Part shown: in pieces, positions 1 through 9,538 of the stretch | How positions within the stretch are numbered: the stretch's first letter is position 1 | How the letters are laid out: every line of letters starts with the position of its first letter | Assembly (NCBI GenBank): GCA_027596035.1 | Contig: JADGJA010000278.1 | Coordinates: forward strand, 1 to 26,462 | DNA: 26,462 nt | Source: Thoreauomyces humboldtii | Taxonomy: Eukaryota; Chytridiomycota; Chytridiomycetes; Spizellomycetales; Powellomycetaceae | Direction: 5' to 3' | Notes under the pieces: generated by a model | Told to the model about the DNA's origin: nothing | Seen by the model: the letters and a program-made list of their open reading frames with translations, nothing else | Databases searched by the model: none | Made by a program: the position numbers and the translations under genes

Positions 1-24
1 CCCCCCCCCCCCCCCCCCCCCCCC
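1..24. repeat. Poly-C run at the window edge
   Basis: The first 24 bases are all C. This is a homopolymer at the very edge of the sequence. It looks like a contig-end or library artefact rather than biology, and it lies where the first intron of the desaturase should continue. Confidence 0.9.
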
Positions 25-66
25 TCGACCGACAGGTCCGTGACGAAAAAGGTGCGGTAGACGTAC

Positions 67-344
67 CGATGGTGCCTGGACCACCACTTGATGCTTCCTT
101 CGACGGCACCCGCTCCAGCCAGCGACATCCAGATCTGATACGGCTTGGAGGCCTCGTAGGATCGGTGGGACCACAGACGATGGTATCCTGCGGTGATGCC
201 GAGTCCCGTGACGAAGTAGTAGGCGATGCTCCAGATGGCGGTCTTGTAGCAGAGAGGGACGAAGAAGATGGTGTAGAGGGCCAGGAGCGGTGTGGTGGTG
301 AGGAGGCCGGCGCCCATCCAATCGACCTGCTTCAGGGCGATCAT
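67..344 (-). CDS. OLE1: Acyl-CoA delta-9 desaturase, 5' part (OLE1 type), partial
   Basis: ER-membrane stearoyl-CoA desaturase that places the delta-9 double bond in acyl-CoA using cytochrome b5 electrons. The visible exon encodes a hydrophobic segment (TTTPLLALYTIFFVPL), the first histidine box in GITAGYHRLWSHRSY, and the EGSIKWW block that precedes the second box. The exon ends at 67 before a good donor (GTACGT, 66-61). The rest of the gene is outside the window. The ATG at 344 gives a short N-terminus for a fungal desaturase. Upstream, the frame is open through SFPPESRHPAV to a TAG, and AG acceptors lie nearby, so a further 5' exon is possible. Oddity: the second box reads WWSRHHR where the family has an HRxHHR pattern, so about four residues seem missing. 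Family assignment is firm; the start and functional state are not. Confidence 0.85.
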
Positions 345-816
345 GACGGCGGGGTGACGGGATTCAGGTGGAAAGGAAGACGAGTTGCTCTATGACTGTC
401 GTAGACAGAAAGCTCGAAAGCGGAGTGTAGAGTCAGGCGAAAACGGTCTCTGACGAAGGGGGTTAAGGACTTGTGGATTCGAGAGTGAGCGAGTGAGTGG
501 TTGGCAGATTAGAGGTCGGAAGGTACAGTATGCTATATGAGGGGAAGGAGGAGAAGTGACAGGACGGGGAGGGGAGAGCAGCCCCTCTGCAAGCCATTCT
601 TCTTTATGGGCCGGAAGGAAGTCCGGAAGAGTTGATGCTGGATGGCATACCATAACATCATGCGCGGCGGAAGGATGATAACCGGAGACACGGCAGGAAA
701 CGGACGGAGAGAGCATGGAAGAAGAGAGCATGAGAATGAGAGAGAGAGGTGTGTGCGAAAGGGGAGTGAGTGACACAGCGGGTGAACGGCTCTGAAGCCT
801 ATGGACCGTATCTGAC

Positions 817-840
817 AGAGAGAGAGAGAGAGAGAGAGAG
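817..840. repeat. (AG)12 microsatellite
   Basis: Uninterrupted AG dinucleotide tract inside the divergent promoter region. A shorter AG-rich patch lies at about 737-748. Read from the minus strand it is a CT tract, common in fungal 5' UTRs and promoters. Confidence 0.9.
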
Positions 841-1117
841 CGGCGAGGGGGAGGGAAGAACGGACAGCGGAGGGGAAGAACGGCAGAACGCCCAGAACGC
901 TCCCCCTTTTTTTTACACGGTGACCGCTGGCGAAAACTAGGGTGACCGAACGGTTCGGACAGACTCCGCGTCAGTCCAGCCGCCGGAGGAAGAAGGGTCC
1001 GCCTCTCCGCCCCTTGCGGCATGTGCGGTCGATTACTGCGGTGGTGGCTGGTCGTTCTGTCGGAATCGTCAGCGTGGGTCCATCCGGTCTTTCAGGCTTT
1101 CAGTCGAGTCTGGGCCG

Positions 1118-1125
1118 CATATAAA
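1118..1125 (+). promoter_or_regulatory. TATA-like element of the glycosyltransferase
   Basis: CATATAAA lies about 75 bases upstream of the ATG at 1196, a plausible distance for a short fungal 5' leader. Inferred from position and sequence only. Confidence 0.5.
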
Positions 1126-1195
1126 GACGAAAGAGAGGTCCATCTCACCCTCCACATACTCTCGGCCAGTCCATCTCGGAGAGCCCGTTTCCCCG

Positions 1196-2594
1196 ATGAT
1201 CTATCTCCTGGCCTTTCCGTTGGCCGGCCACTACCTGCCGACACTCCGTCTGGCTTCCCGGCTGAAAACCCTAGATGCCAGCGTCCCGGTGACAGTCGCA
1301 ACCTCCGCCTGTCTCGTCGACAAGCTCGTCGCTGCAGCTTCCCCAGGCGTCCGAATCCTCGGCCTACAGGACGGGCTCGAGGCTGGTCAGGACCTCATCG
1401 GGAAGTCATGGCGGTTCGGACGCATGCAGACGGGTCCCATCGTGGATGCCTTCTGGAAGGCCGTGGCTGCTGACGAGAAAATTTCGCACGTCGTCTTGGA
1501 GTTCTTCTTGGCTGGCGCCATTGAGGCACGACCCGATGAGATCAAGCATGTTCCAGTGTCCGTCTTCTATCCCCTGTCGGTAGATGCCACGTGGAGGGGT
1601 TTCAGGGAGGCTGCTCGAGGCGGACTGTTCGGTCAAGATGTGAACCATGCGAACGAGGAGGCGTGTCGCGTTGGACCCGGATGGCTGCACGAGCACATTG
1701 CCGAGGCCGCCGTCTGCGCTGCTCTGGCCGATGAGATCCTCATCGACAGCTTTGAAGGGCTGGAGAAGGAGGTACGGTAGGATTGACGGTGGGAGACCAA
1801 CACCAGTTGAAATGCCCGATCATGCTGACCAGCTCTGGACGTTTCTCATGAAAAAGTCCTACCTGAAGCTATCCGAGTTTCAGCCGCTTTCCATGCCGGT
1901 CCGACTGGTTGGCCCGTTGTTCTCGCCAGAGTACCTCGGATCCCCCAGTCAACCAGCTTCCCTCTCGGAATCCGAACAAACCGTGCACGACTTCCTCTCA
2001 TCAAAAGTACAAGCCACCGTAACCTACATCAGCTTCGGCTCACACGCCCCATCCAACCCCGAGCAAACGACGGAGATCGCCAAAGCCCTGCTATCCACAA
2101 CATGCCCCTTTATCTGGGGTCTCCGGGACACGACCGGTCTCCCACCCACCTTTCTCTCACAGACCCAAGAACACGGCCTCGTCCTGTCTTGGGCGCCCCA
2201 ACATCTCATCCTGTCGCACCCGTCTACGGGCGCCTTCGTCACTCACGCTGGATGGAACTCGGTCCTGGAGGCAGTCGGAACGGGTACGCCTATGGTGGCT
2301 TGGCCGTTGTTTGGGGACCAGACGTTCAACGCTCAGTTGGTCAAGTCAAAGGGACTCGGTGTGGTCGTGGAAGGTGCTGCGATCGACATGACGGACTTTC
2401 CGCATCGTCCGGAGAGGATCGTCCCGGCGCGGGAGATCGAGCAAGCCATCGAAAGCATCGATGAGGGAATGAGGAACGCTTCAAGAGCTATGGAGAAGAA
2501 GGCTGTTCAGGCTGCACGTGCCCTTGCGGATCAAGGACATGTGCTTCAGCGACATCGCCAGCTTCAACGCATGGCGCCCTGCATGAGCATTTGA
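1196..2594 (+). CDS. UDP-dependent glycosyltransferase (GT1 family)
   Basis: Transfers a sugar from a UDP-sugar to a small acceptor such as a lipid, sterol or phenolic; the acceptor cannot be read from sequence. Two exons, 1196-1771 and 1833-2594, are joined in phase 0 across a 61-nt intron with a CTGAC branch site next to its CAG acceptor, giving 445 aa, the usual GT1 length. The N-terminus (LLAFPLAGHYLP) is the acceptor-side Rossmann start with the usual catalytic His. The C-terminal half carries the full 44-residue PSPG nucleotide-sugar box, about residues 312-355, from WAPQH through HAGWNSVLEA to PLFGDQ. No signal peptide or membrane anchor is seen, so it is probably cytosolic. A TATA-like element precedes it. 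Family assignment is secure; substrate unknown. Confidence 0.9.
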
Positions 2595-2640
2595 CTCTGT
2601 AACAGTAATAATGAAAATGGGCTTTCGGGAAGCCGGATGG

Positions 2641-3723
2641 TCACGTTGTTTCTTGGATAGCCTGTTTCGCAGATCGAAGGAGCCTTTGGGCGAGGTTTTC
2701 CTGACTCCTGGTCCTCGTCACGTTCCGAGGAACGTTCGAAGCGGTCGCAGAAGGATGTCTGTTCGTCGTCGTCGCCACGTAATTGGAACCGGACGGCGGT
2801 ACACCGGCTGCCCGGTTCGACGGACTCTCGGACCGATCGCTGTCCAACTTTGCAGCCAGCTGCAACGCCGCGAGTTGGATCTCCTCCATCGAGCTTCTTG
2901 GTAGTCCGTCTGCTTCCGATCCTAATCTAGGGCCGGAAGATGCCCGGCCCTTTTCAGGAGCGTCCTTGCTTTTGTTGTTGGCGTTGAGGCCATCCAAGCC
3001 TTCGGAGCTGTGGGCACGTATGTCGTCGAAGAGCGTCAGCATCTCCTCCTCGAACACGCTTCTGAGAACCTCCTCTTCCTCCTCTTCCTCCTCCTCGTCG
3101 TCATCCTCATCCTCATCCTCCTCGCCTAGGAAATCCACAAGAGGCGGTAGCAAAGCCCTCATGGCGAACCCCTCTCCGTTCTGGACCCCGCGTCGTTCCT
3201 CGATGGAACTCGCCGGTATCAGCTCAGCGGCGTAACTCGGTCTCCTCGTCCCTTCGGAGGCACGATCTCCCGAGTCCGGGACGACCGGTCTGACGACGTG
3301 GAGGGCGAAGAAGGCAGCGGCCGCGACCTGTTCCGCTCGGGCGTCGAGGATGACGCGATCGCCGTCCCATGGGTTTCGAAGGACCAACTTCGTTGGGTCG
3401 GTCGAGAGAGGACGCGGGGAGGTAAATGCTGTCGCTGCTGGCGGTGCCTTGCGCGGCGAGGAGGCTATGGCAGAGGCCGTGGTGTCTGTTGCGGGTGCAG
3501 GTGGTTGTGAGAGGGTGTACTCTGAGCGTTGGGTTGTGATGCTGGATGCTGTGCGAGGCTAAAAGCTCACCGAAAGTAGATATCAGCGTTGGCCCCTGGA
3601 GACAATGTATGCGCCCCTCACCTCGGGATCCTGGGCGGACTGCCTCATTGCGACGGCTTGGATCGTCCCGCTGGAATGTGAATTGTGGGGTACTGCTGGA
3701 TGCGATGTGCTATTGGCATCCAT
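2641..3723 (-). CDS. Hypothetical acidic, low-complexity protein
   Basis: Not recognised. Model: exon 1 3723-3622 (34 codons from ATG) and exon 2 3558-2641, joined in phase 0 across a 63-nt intron with a GTGAGG donor, a CTGAT branch site and a TTTTAG acceptor; 339 aa. The N-terminal ~90 residues are Ser/Thr/Pro/Ala-rich and probably disordered. A compact part follows (KLVLRNPWDGDRVILDAR, then a helix rich in Ala/Phe). Near the middle is an unbroken run of 18 Asp/Glu residues (about + strand 3065-3122), then another Ser-rich tail with a basic amphipathic end. No signal peptide or membrane helix. Its 5' end lies about 190 bases from the divergently transcribed J-protein. The acidic run suggests a nuclear or chromatin-type protein, but that is only inference. 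Confidence 0.7.
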
Positions 3724-3819
3724 GTTCTGGGCTAGAGTGGGGCGGGTAACGGTGATCTGTGATGGGGTTCAGATGTGCGAGAGCAACCCAACGCGCGTGC
3801 CCCCGCGATGACAAACAGG

Positions 3820-3844
3820 ACACACACACACGCACACACACACA
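3820..3844. repeat. (CA)n microsatellite
   Basis: CA dinucleotide tract with one G interruption. It lies between the divergent acidic-protein and J-protein genes. Translation from an upstream ATG at 3775 would give a His/Thr repeat, which argues that it is leader sequence, not coding. Confidence 0.85.
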
Positions 3845-3915
3845 TCCCCCAGAGTGACACGGGAGGCATGGCATGGCACGGAGAAATGGCGAAGCCGCAA
3901 AGGTCTCTCGGAACA

Positions 3916-4767
3916 ATGTGTACTCTGCTGAGAACCACCATCCAGTCTCCTCCCTTACGACCACCATCGGGTCTCTTATGCAGCGTCGCGTCACCCCGTC
4001 GTCCCAAGCCCGCGTGCGGGCAAATGCGGGAGGTGTCCACCACCCAACATTTCTGCCCGTACACTGCCTTGAACGTTCCTCGATCAGCCACACGGGCCGA
4101 CGTCAAGAAAGCGTACTACAAGATGGTCTTCGATCTACATCCTGACCGGGTCCCGATCTCGCCTTCCTCGACCACGTCCCCGTCACCGACCTCAAAATCC
4201 CGACGTTCACCCGCATCACCCGCCAACACCGCCGAGCAGGAGCGGTTCCTTCGCGTCGTCCGTGCATACGAGATCCTCAGCGATCCCAAGAGACGACGAG
4301 AGTGGGACGCGAGCGGATCCGCCGCCCACGATCCCACATTCTCCCCAGGTCCCAGTCCGTTCCGTGCCGGGGCTTACCAACGACATCAGTCCACCTACGC
4401 GTGGCGAGGTGGTCCGCCACCTCCGGCTCCGGGACACACGGACGAGACGTTCTACTACCATCCCGGATCTCCCAACTCGCAGCCCATCTACATGTCCAAC
4501 GGGAGTTTCGGGATCCTCCTCATCTGCTTCGCCACGGTCTCCAGCACCGTCGTCTTCATGTACGTCAAGTCGGTGCGGAGGAAGATCAAGGAGCAGCTGG
4601 ACGCTCAGGACGTCGTGCTGCAGGAGTATTACGACGAGAGGATAAAGAGGGCCCATGAGAACGGCGTGGACAAGCAGATCGAGATCTTCAAGAGTCGTAC
4701 CACGCGCCATCGGAGGTCGACGGGGCCTGAGGTAGATCTGGACAGCAACCTCACTCCCGCTCGGTGA
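3916..4767 (+). CDS. Membrane-anchored J-domain protein, probably mitochondrial
   Basis: Co-chaperone that would stimulate an Hsp70 ATPase at a membrane. Intronless, 283 aa from the ATG at 3916. An in-frame ATG at 3775 exists, but the extra 47 codons translate the CA repeat, so 3916 is preferred. Residues 1-45 are basic, Ser-rich and lack acids until late, like a mitochondrial presequence. The J domain runs from about 47 to 135: YTALNVPRSATRADVKKAYY, HPD at 75-77, then a Ser/Pro-rich insertion (78-106) before the helix with FLRVVRAYEILSDPKRR. One transmembrane helix is at about 197-217 (FGILLICFATVSSTVVFMYV), followed by a charged coiled-coil-like tail. There is no Gly/Phe zinc-finger region, so this is a class III (DNAJC4-like) layout. 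Partner and exact membrane are unproven. Confidence 0.85.
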   Translation: MCTLLRTTIQSPPLRPPSGLLCSVASPRRPKPACGQMREVSTTQHFCPYTALNVPRSATRADVKKAYYKMVFDLHPDRVPISPSSTTSPSPTSKSRRSPASPANTAEQERFLRVVRAYEILSDPKRRREWDASGSAAHDPTFSPGPSPFRAGAYQRHQSTYAWRGGPPPPAPGHTDETFYYHPGSPNSQPIYMSNGSFGILLICFATVSSTVVFMYVKSVRRKIKEQLDAQDVVLQEYYDERIKRAHENGVDKQIEIFKSRTTRHRRSTGPEVDLDSNLTPAR

Positions 4768-5479
4768 CGAACGTGGGGGTTTGGGATCTTCTCATCTAGA
4801 TTAATTCCTATGGAAAGAATCGATCGCATGCCGCAAGACTCTCATTGACGCACTTGGCTCCTGGTACTATTCATTCGAAAATACGCAAGTGCCGCTCGGT
4901 CGACCGGCGCGTTGGAATGGTATGATACGAATCCAAAGTCCGTGTATAAAGTACACTTCCGAGGCCGATTGACTGCAAGCATGAAGGACGATGGGATGCT
5001 TGCGTTTTGTATCTCGCCGTATCTTACGAGTTGCGTGTGTGGGAAATTGGGAATGGTGGGGAAAAAAACCCATCGGTTTCGACTGCTGCGCAAAACCTTG
5101 TGTAGCGCCGTAACGCCGACCACTTATACTGTACTACGCGTTCGAACCCGACCTGAACCCTCTTCAGAGGTGTAAGGCTGTGTAAGTATGGGACGGTCGT
5201 CGTGGCAGTGCTGTTCGCCGTTACCGTTGGTTTGGCAACTTATCGAGGAAGATGTATCGGTGGCGCGCGTGTAATTTCCTGCGGGATGAACAACCGTGAG
5301 AAATTCCTTGGCTCGGTTTCATCGATGTCCACTACAAGTACGCATACCGTCAACGCGCTCTGTTTCGGTCGGTCGGTCGGTCGGTGGGCCTCAGCAGAAG
5401 CGACTCCCTCGACTGTCTTTGATGCCGTGCGGTCCTATGGTCCTTTCATCTACCCTCAAGTTGCTTCCCACTCCGAGGC
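4768..5479. other. Spacer between the J-protein and PGAP4 genes
   Basis: 712 bases with no ORF I can support. Frames at 4912-5175 (+), 4842-5123 (-) and 5202-5555 (+) have no recognisable motif and no splice path into the neighbours. It holds a TATA-like GTATAAAG near 4943-4950 and a short TCGG tandem repeat (about 5365-5385). It presumably contains the J-protein 3' UTR and the PGAP4 promoter and leader. Confidence 0.55.
5365..5385. repeat. (TCGG)5 short tandem repeat
   Basis: Five TCGG units lie about 95 bases upstream of the PGAP4 start codon. Probably neutral promoter sequence. Confidence 0.8.
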
Positions 5480-7056
5480 ATGCGTGGTCAAATTCGACAT
5501 GGTCTCCGCGTGTGGCTTCTCATTGCTGCGGCCTTTCCTTACGCCTGGTATCTGACCCTTAGCGTGGTTCTGCAAGATACAAAGTAGCCCAACCCCGTTC
5601 AAGTTCAACATTCCAAACCTTTGCATTCGAACTGGTCAACTGACACTCTCGTTTGTTTGCATTGCAGATACTCTCACTTCTACAGACTCAATCACACCGA
5701 CGCCGTCCTGACCGAGAGGCTTCGATTACACCACGCAGCAGGCTACATCTCGGCTCTACGAGACGTGCGCGGCCGAACTGATCCAGCCACCACCTCCCCG
5801 CGATTTCTCGATGCCAAGGGGGGAGCAGGTAACCCGGACCTGTGTCTGGTGATCCTCTCGGGCGTTCCCCGACCCCAACGCTATGTGGAAACTGCCGTCG
5901 GGTTCCTCGTCGGTCGGGTCCTTCGAGAGCTAGATCCCGCTCTCCATAGAACCGTACAGTTGCGTCAGGCGGAAGCCGAGGATCGTCCACCACCCGCGCT
6001 CGACGGGACGCGATACCCGAAGTTGGAACCGACGCCGTACGTGCGAGCCTGGGTCCACAACAGCGTTGGGAACGTGGACCATCTGGGTTCCGTGGCCGAC
6101 GTCATGGAGGTGCACAACACGAGGGTCGGTCAGGGTCCAAAACCGGGCGAGTCGTTGGTCTACGGGGGATGGCTATCCAAGGCCGTCGAGGACTATGCGG
6201 ACGCGTTGGATCGCGCTTTGACGATGCGGTGTGGAAAGACTGTGATCCTTGAGGACGATGGGATCGTTGCGAACAGATTTCTATCCAGTCTGTTGAACGG
6301 GTTGAAGCCATTGGACGAGCAATGCGACTGGGCGTTCGTCAAGCTCTTTTACACGGAACATTGGGCTGGATGGCAATCCATACCTAGCGACATTGTCACT
6401 TTGATCGCACTTGGCGTGATGGCAGGCTTTGCGGCCGTCACGATCGCATACCACTTCTTTCTCCGAAAACCGACCACCGACTACCATTCACTCACGCCAT
6501 CCCTCTCCAGTCCAATCCCCTGGCATCGTTCACCACTCCGTCAACGATCCCCATGTCGGATCATCTCCCTCATCCTCCTGTTCCTATACGCCGCCACCAT
6601 GACCTCCCTCACCTTCCACGCCATCGGCCGTCAGAACCTGACCGCATGGTACAACCGAAGACCGGGCCTGTACCCCACCCTCGCTCTCGCTTCCACGGTC
6701 GCCCACGTGTACCACACGGTCCCTCCAGACACGTGCGGATACAACACGGCCCTGGAGCTCGTTCGCTTCATCCGGTCGTACGGGAGGAAGCGGAAGGAAG
6801 ACGAAGCCGTCACGCCGATCGATCTGCTCATTGATCGGTTCGTGGAGGAGACGGGGACGACAAAGTGGGAGTTGATGCCGCATCTGGTGCAGCATGTCGG
6901 GGCGTGGTCGTCTGCGAAAGAGAAGATCCAGGGCCATTATCTGAGCATGAAGGTAACGGTTGTTATATCGAGATTCATATATGAAGAAGCACCGCCCTGA
7001 CGCTATCGTTTCTGTAGATCTCCTCATCGTTCCAGGGCGATACCATCTCCATATGA
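5480..7056 (+). CDS. PGAP4/TMEM246-like GPI-glycan glycosyltransferase
   Basis: In animals PGAP4 is the Golgi GalNAc-transferase (GT109) that adds a side-chain sugar to the GPI-anchor mannose. Three exons: 5480-5583, 5668-6952, 7018-7056, giving 475 aa. Intron 1 (84 nt) is phase 2 with CTGAC before TTGCAG; intron 2 (65 nt) is phase 0. The N-terminal anchor is at about 11-31 (VWLLIAAAFPYAWYLTL). The GT-A core follows with LVILSGVPRPQ, VILEDDGIV (acidic metal-binding triplet at about 230-232) and AFVKLFYTEHWAGW. Two tandem membrane helices (about 279-298 and 333-352) interrupt the catalytic fold, the hallmark of PGAP4. The C-terminal half has CGYNTALELV and TTKWELMPHLVQHVGAWSS. Retention of intron 2 would swap the 12-residue tail for a 16-residue one. 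The donor sugar in fungi is not established from sequence. Confidence 0.85.
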
Positions 7057-7096
7057 GCATAGTGCCCCTCGCTTCCTGTGGGAAATTTTTGGAAAT

Positions 7097-7279
7097 TCAA
7101 TATGCATAGAATCGCAGCAAGGATTGAATGACTCCCGGAGAGTTTGTGCGGAGCGACTGTATCGCTTCGAGGCTCTTCACGATGCATTGTAAGAGGGCAT
7201 TTGCTGATGTCGCGAAACTCTTGCCAGCCTTCCCGACGGTGATCAGGTGGATCTTCGGGTCTTCGAAAGGTGTTGCCAT
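7097..7279 (-). CDS. Small hypothetical ORF (60 aa)
   Basis: Not recognised. Starts at an ATG (7279) as MATPFEDPKIHLITVGKAGK and continues as a helix-rich peptide (ALLQCIVKSLEAIQSL) to a TGA. It lies tail-to-tail with PGAP4 and just downstream of the probable polyadenylation signal of the neighbouring minus-strand gene. Composition looks protein-like, but there is no motif, and a shared 3' UTR would explain the position equally well. Confidence 0.3.
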   Translation of the reverse strand: MATPFEDPKIHLITVGKAGKSFATSANALLQCIVKSLEAIQSLRTNSPGVIQSLLRFYAY

Positions 7280-7368
7280 CTTGCCTCGGTTGTTTTGATT
7301 ATTCACATGCCATCTATATGCGTTGTTTGACGCAGACAAGTTCTTGATATTCTATCCGGTCCGGAGTG

Positions 7369-7374
7369 TTTATT
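7369..7374 (-). terminator. Polyadenylation signal AATAAA
   Basis: AATAAA on the minus strand lies 17 bases past the stop codon of the coiled-coil gene ending at 7391. This fits a fungal 3'-end element. Confidence 0.55.
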
Positions 7375-7390
7375 GAACGGTGAGTTTGTG

Positions 7391-8157
7391 TCACCGCCTC
7401 TTCGTCTTCGCTCTTTTGTTGCTCGGAGCTTCACCCCGAGCGATGCTCGTCGTCGGGGATGAAGACGCAGGGGAGACCAGCAGTCGTATCCTCGATTCTC
7501 TCGTCGGTGCCGGCCCACTCGCGCTGGCATCCGTGCTCGGACCAGCACCGCCGACATCCTCCGCATCCAGCACACCCGTGTCCCTCCACCTCTCCCTCCT
7601 CTCCTGAAGATACTTTGCGTTCTCTCTTTCGATAGTACTCTCCACGCCAGGAAGACTTGTCAATCCAAGTCTCCTCCTCCTCTCGTCGAGCTTCGTCTTC
7701 CGTGGCTCGTACACTCCCTTCCGAAGATTGTCTGCCTCTTCCTTCCGCCTGAGAGTCTCTGCGCGGACCAGGGTGGTCTTTATGGCGATGTCGGATAGAT
7801 CTTTGTTGACTTCCTCGAGGGAGGCTATAAGGGATGCGCGTTCGGCGAGCAGGAGCCGTTGTTCGGATGTGAGGGAGGATAGGACGGTGGAAAGATGGTC
7901 GATAGAGAGGGTTTGGGAGAGAAGAGTTCGATGAGTTTCTGATAGTGACGATTGGGAACGTCTGGGAAAGGAAGCGTCATATGTCAGGGTCGTGGACCGC
8001 GGGAGCTGAGAGTGGAACGGGTGAGGTTCGGTGGAATCTACCTTAGGGAGGCCAGCTCCTTCAGACGGTCGGACCAGTCTTCCTGCTGCGAGTCCCGTTG
8101 ACTGCTGCCTTGTGCTGCTTCGATGTCGCTGTCTTCCGGCATAGAGGGTGAAGCCAT
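7391..8157 (-). CDS. Coiled-coil protein with C-terminal nuclear localisation-like signal
   Basis: Family not recognised. Exon 1 8157-8042 and exon 2 7961-7391, joined in phase 2 across an 80-nt intron (GTAGAT donor, CTGAC branch site, CCCAG acceptor), giving 228 aa. The splice replaces an unlikely long minus-strand frame reaching 8287. The N-terminal 40 residues are acidic and Gln/Ser-rich. A long amphipathic coiled coil covers about 45-145, with many Leu, Glu, Arg and Lys (SLEEVNKDLSDIA, RRKEEADNLRKG). Then comes a Ser/Pro/Ala linker and a basic end (NKRAKTKRR) resembling a nuclear localisation signal. The start is 196 bases from the divergent mitochondrial carrier, so the two may share a promoter region. 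A scaffold or complex subunit is possible, but nothing assigns one. Confidence 0.75.
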
Positions 8158-8353
8158 CGTATCGTTTCCATTGTCGGCAACCTTTGCGACGGTTTGCCGA
8201 AACGTCAGTCACCAAGGCAGCCACTGCTGCGGGTGGCTGTGCTTGGCACCGTTGGTCATTGAGTGCGTACGACGACCCACCTACCACCCGGCACTCGTCT
8301 TGCTCATTGACCAGCAGCGTCAGGATTCAGTTGGTGGAGACGAGAACGCAGGC

Positions 8354-9319
8354 ATGGATTCTTCAGTGGCAACCCTCCTCCGGTCAGACGCACTCTCCCA
8401 CGTCGCATTCTCATCCTGCGCCGCCGTCGTAGCAAGGACGGTAGCTCACCCACTCGATACACTCAAGACTCGCATCCAGTTCGCCTCCTCCCAAACCACC
8501 GCCCTGGCATCGACCTCGCTCGCGTCGCTTTACCGAGGTCTCCCCGTGGCTCTCCTCTTCTCCGTCCCTGCCCTCTCCATCTACCTCGGCGCTTACGATG
8601 CCTCGAAGGCCGGACTGGCGCGGTGGGGACGGTGGGGCGGTGAGGACAGCATGGGGGTTCATGCGGCTGCGAGTTGTACCGCAGAGGTCTTGAGTGGTGC
8701 TCTGTGGACCCCCATGGAGGTCCTCAAGAACAAGCTGCAGGTTCAGAAGGGGGAGGAGAAGGGACTGTCTACTCTGCAGCTGTGTAGAGACATCGCGAAG
8801 AAGGAGGGAGCGAGAGGGTTCTACAAGGGTTATTTCCTTGCTCTGGGCGTATTCATACCCTATACGGTGGGGCTGGGTCTCGGAAGATTGTCGGACTCGT
8901 TCATTGGCGACTTACCTTGGGGTTACTCTTTGTAGATGGCATACTTCATGTCCTACGAGCAGCTCAAGCTCCGAGCGACTCGATACTTCCACGCTTCCCC
9001 ATCACTCTCCTCCACCACGACCCCACAAACCCTCCCATTTTCCGCATACGTGCTCTGCTCCGGCCTCTCTGGCGCCCTGGCAGGAGCCATCTCGAATCCA
9101 CTTGACATCGTAAAGACCCGTGTGCAGGCCGACTCCCTGTCGGGAGGGACGCGTCCATCAGCATTCTCCATCATCTCCCGCATGTGGAAGGAGGAAGGAG
9201 GCGCCAGGGCGTTCACCAGGGGAATGGGAGCGAGGATCTTGTGGGTCACTCCCACCGTCACGTTGTCGATGAGCGTCTATGAGGTGCTCAAGGATTGGAG
9301 GGCTGGGAAGATGCGTTGA
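8354..9319 (+). CDS. Mitochondrial carrier family (SLC25) protein
   Basis: Inner-mitochondrial-membrane solute carrier. Exons 8354-8866 and 8936-9319 join in phase 0 across a 69-nt intron, giving 298 aa, typical of SLC25. All three repeats carry the odd-helix signature PxD/ExxK: HPLDTLKTR (P33), TPMEVLKNK (P120) and NPLDIVKTR (P226). The first and third have the usual Asp, the second has Glu. Gly-rich and aromatic patterns (FYKGYFLAL, FIPYTMAYFMSYE across the splice) fit even-numbered helices. The ATG at 8354 is preferred because it gives the short N-terminus normal for the family; the upstream open frame overlaps the divergent neighbour's first exon. The transported substrate cannot be told by eye. 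Confidence 0.9.
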
Positions 9320-9538
9320 TGGGGTTAGCAATGACGCGGACGGCTTTTTTTCTTGGTTCCGTCATGCTGCCATATCGGCAGGGGGAGAGCGGGAACGAGT
9401 GGTTGCAACCACGTCTAGAAGGCCTAGAGAGATTTTTGTGAATCCATGGACTTTGGGACAGAAAACTCCGCCCGTATTTTTGTGATTGCCGTTCCAAATT
9501 TTAAAGTTCCACCGGATCATCTACGCCACACTGAACAT

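Larger units (their letters stand above)
345..1195. other. Non-coding spacer with divergent promoters
   Basis: This 851-base stretch separates the desaturase (-) from the glycosyltransferase (+). Its open frames are Ser/Arg/Pro-rich by composition and show no family motif. It is purine-biased, contains the (AG)n tract at 817-840 and a T run near 907-914, and has a TATA-like element close to the glycosyltransferase. A short 5' exon of the desaturase could be hidden here. Confidence 0.6.

Noticed and set aside
390..1022. Minus-strand 210-aa open frame upstream of the desaturase
   Set aside because: Composition follows the CT-rich strand (Ser/Leu/Pro/Arg runs), no motif, and it spans the (AG)n tract. 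Treated as promoter or leader sequence.
3775..3915. Upstream ATG of the J-protein at 3775
   Set aside because: It would translate the CA microsatellite and hide the presequence-like N-terminus that begins at 3916.
5139..5150. tRNA B-box-like GTTCGAACCC
   Set aside because: No A box at the right distance and no cloverleaf could be built from the flanking sequence.
8158..8287. 5' extension of the minus-strand coiled-coil frame to 8287
   Set aside because: A spliced model starting at the ATG at 8157 gives canonical intron ends and a better N-terminus; the extension has no ATG in a plausible context.
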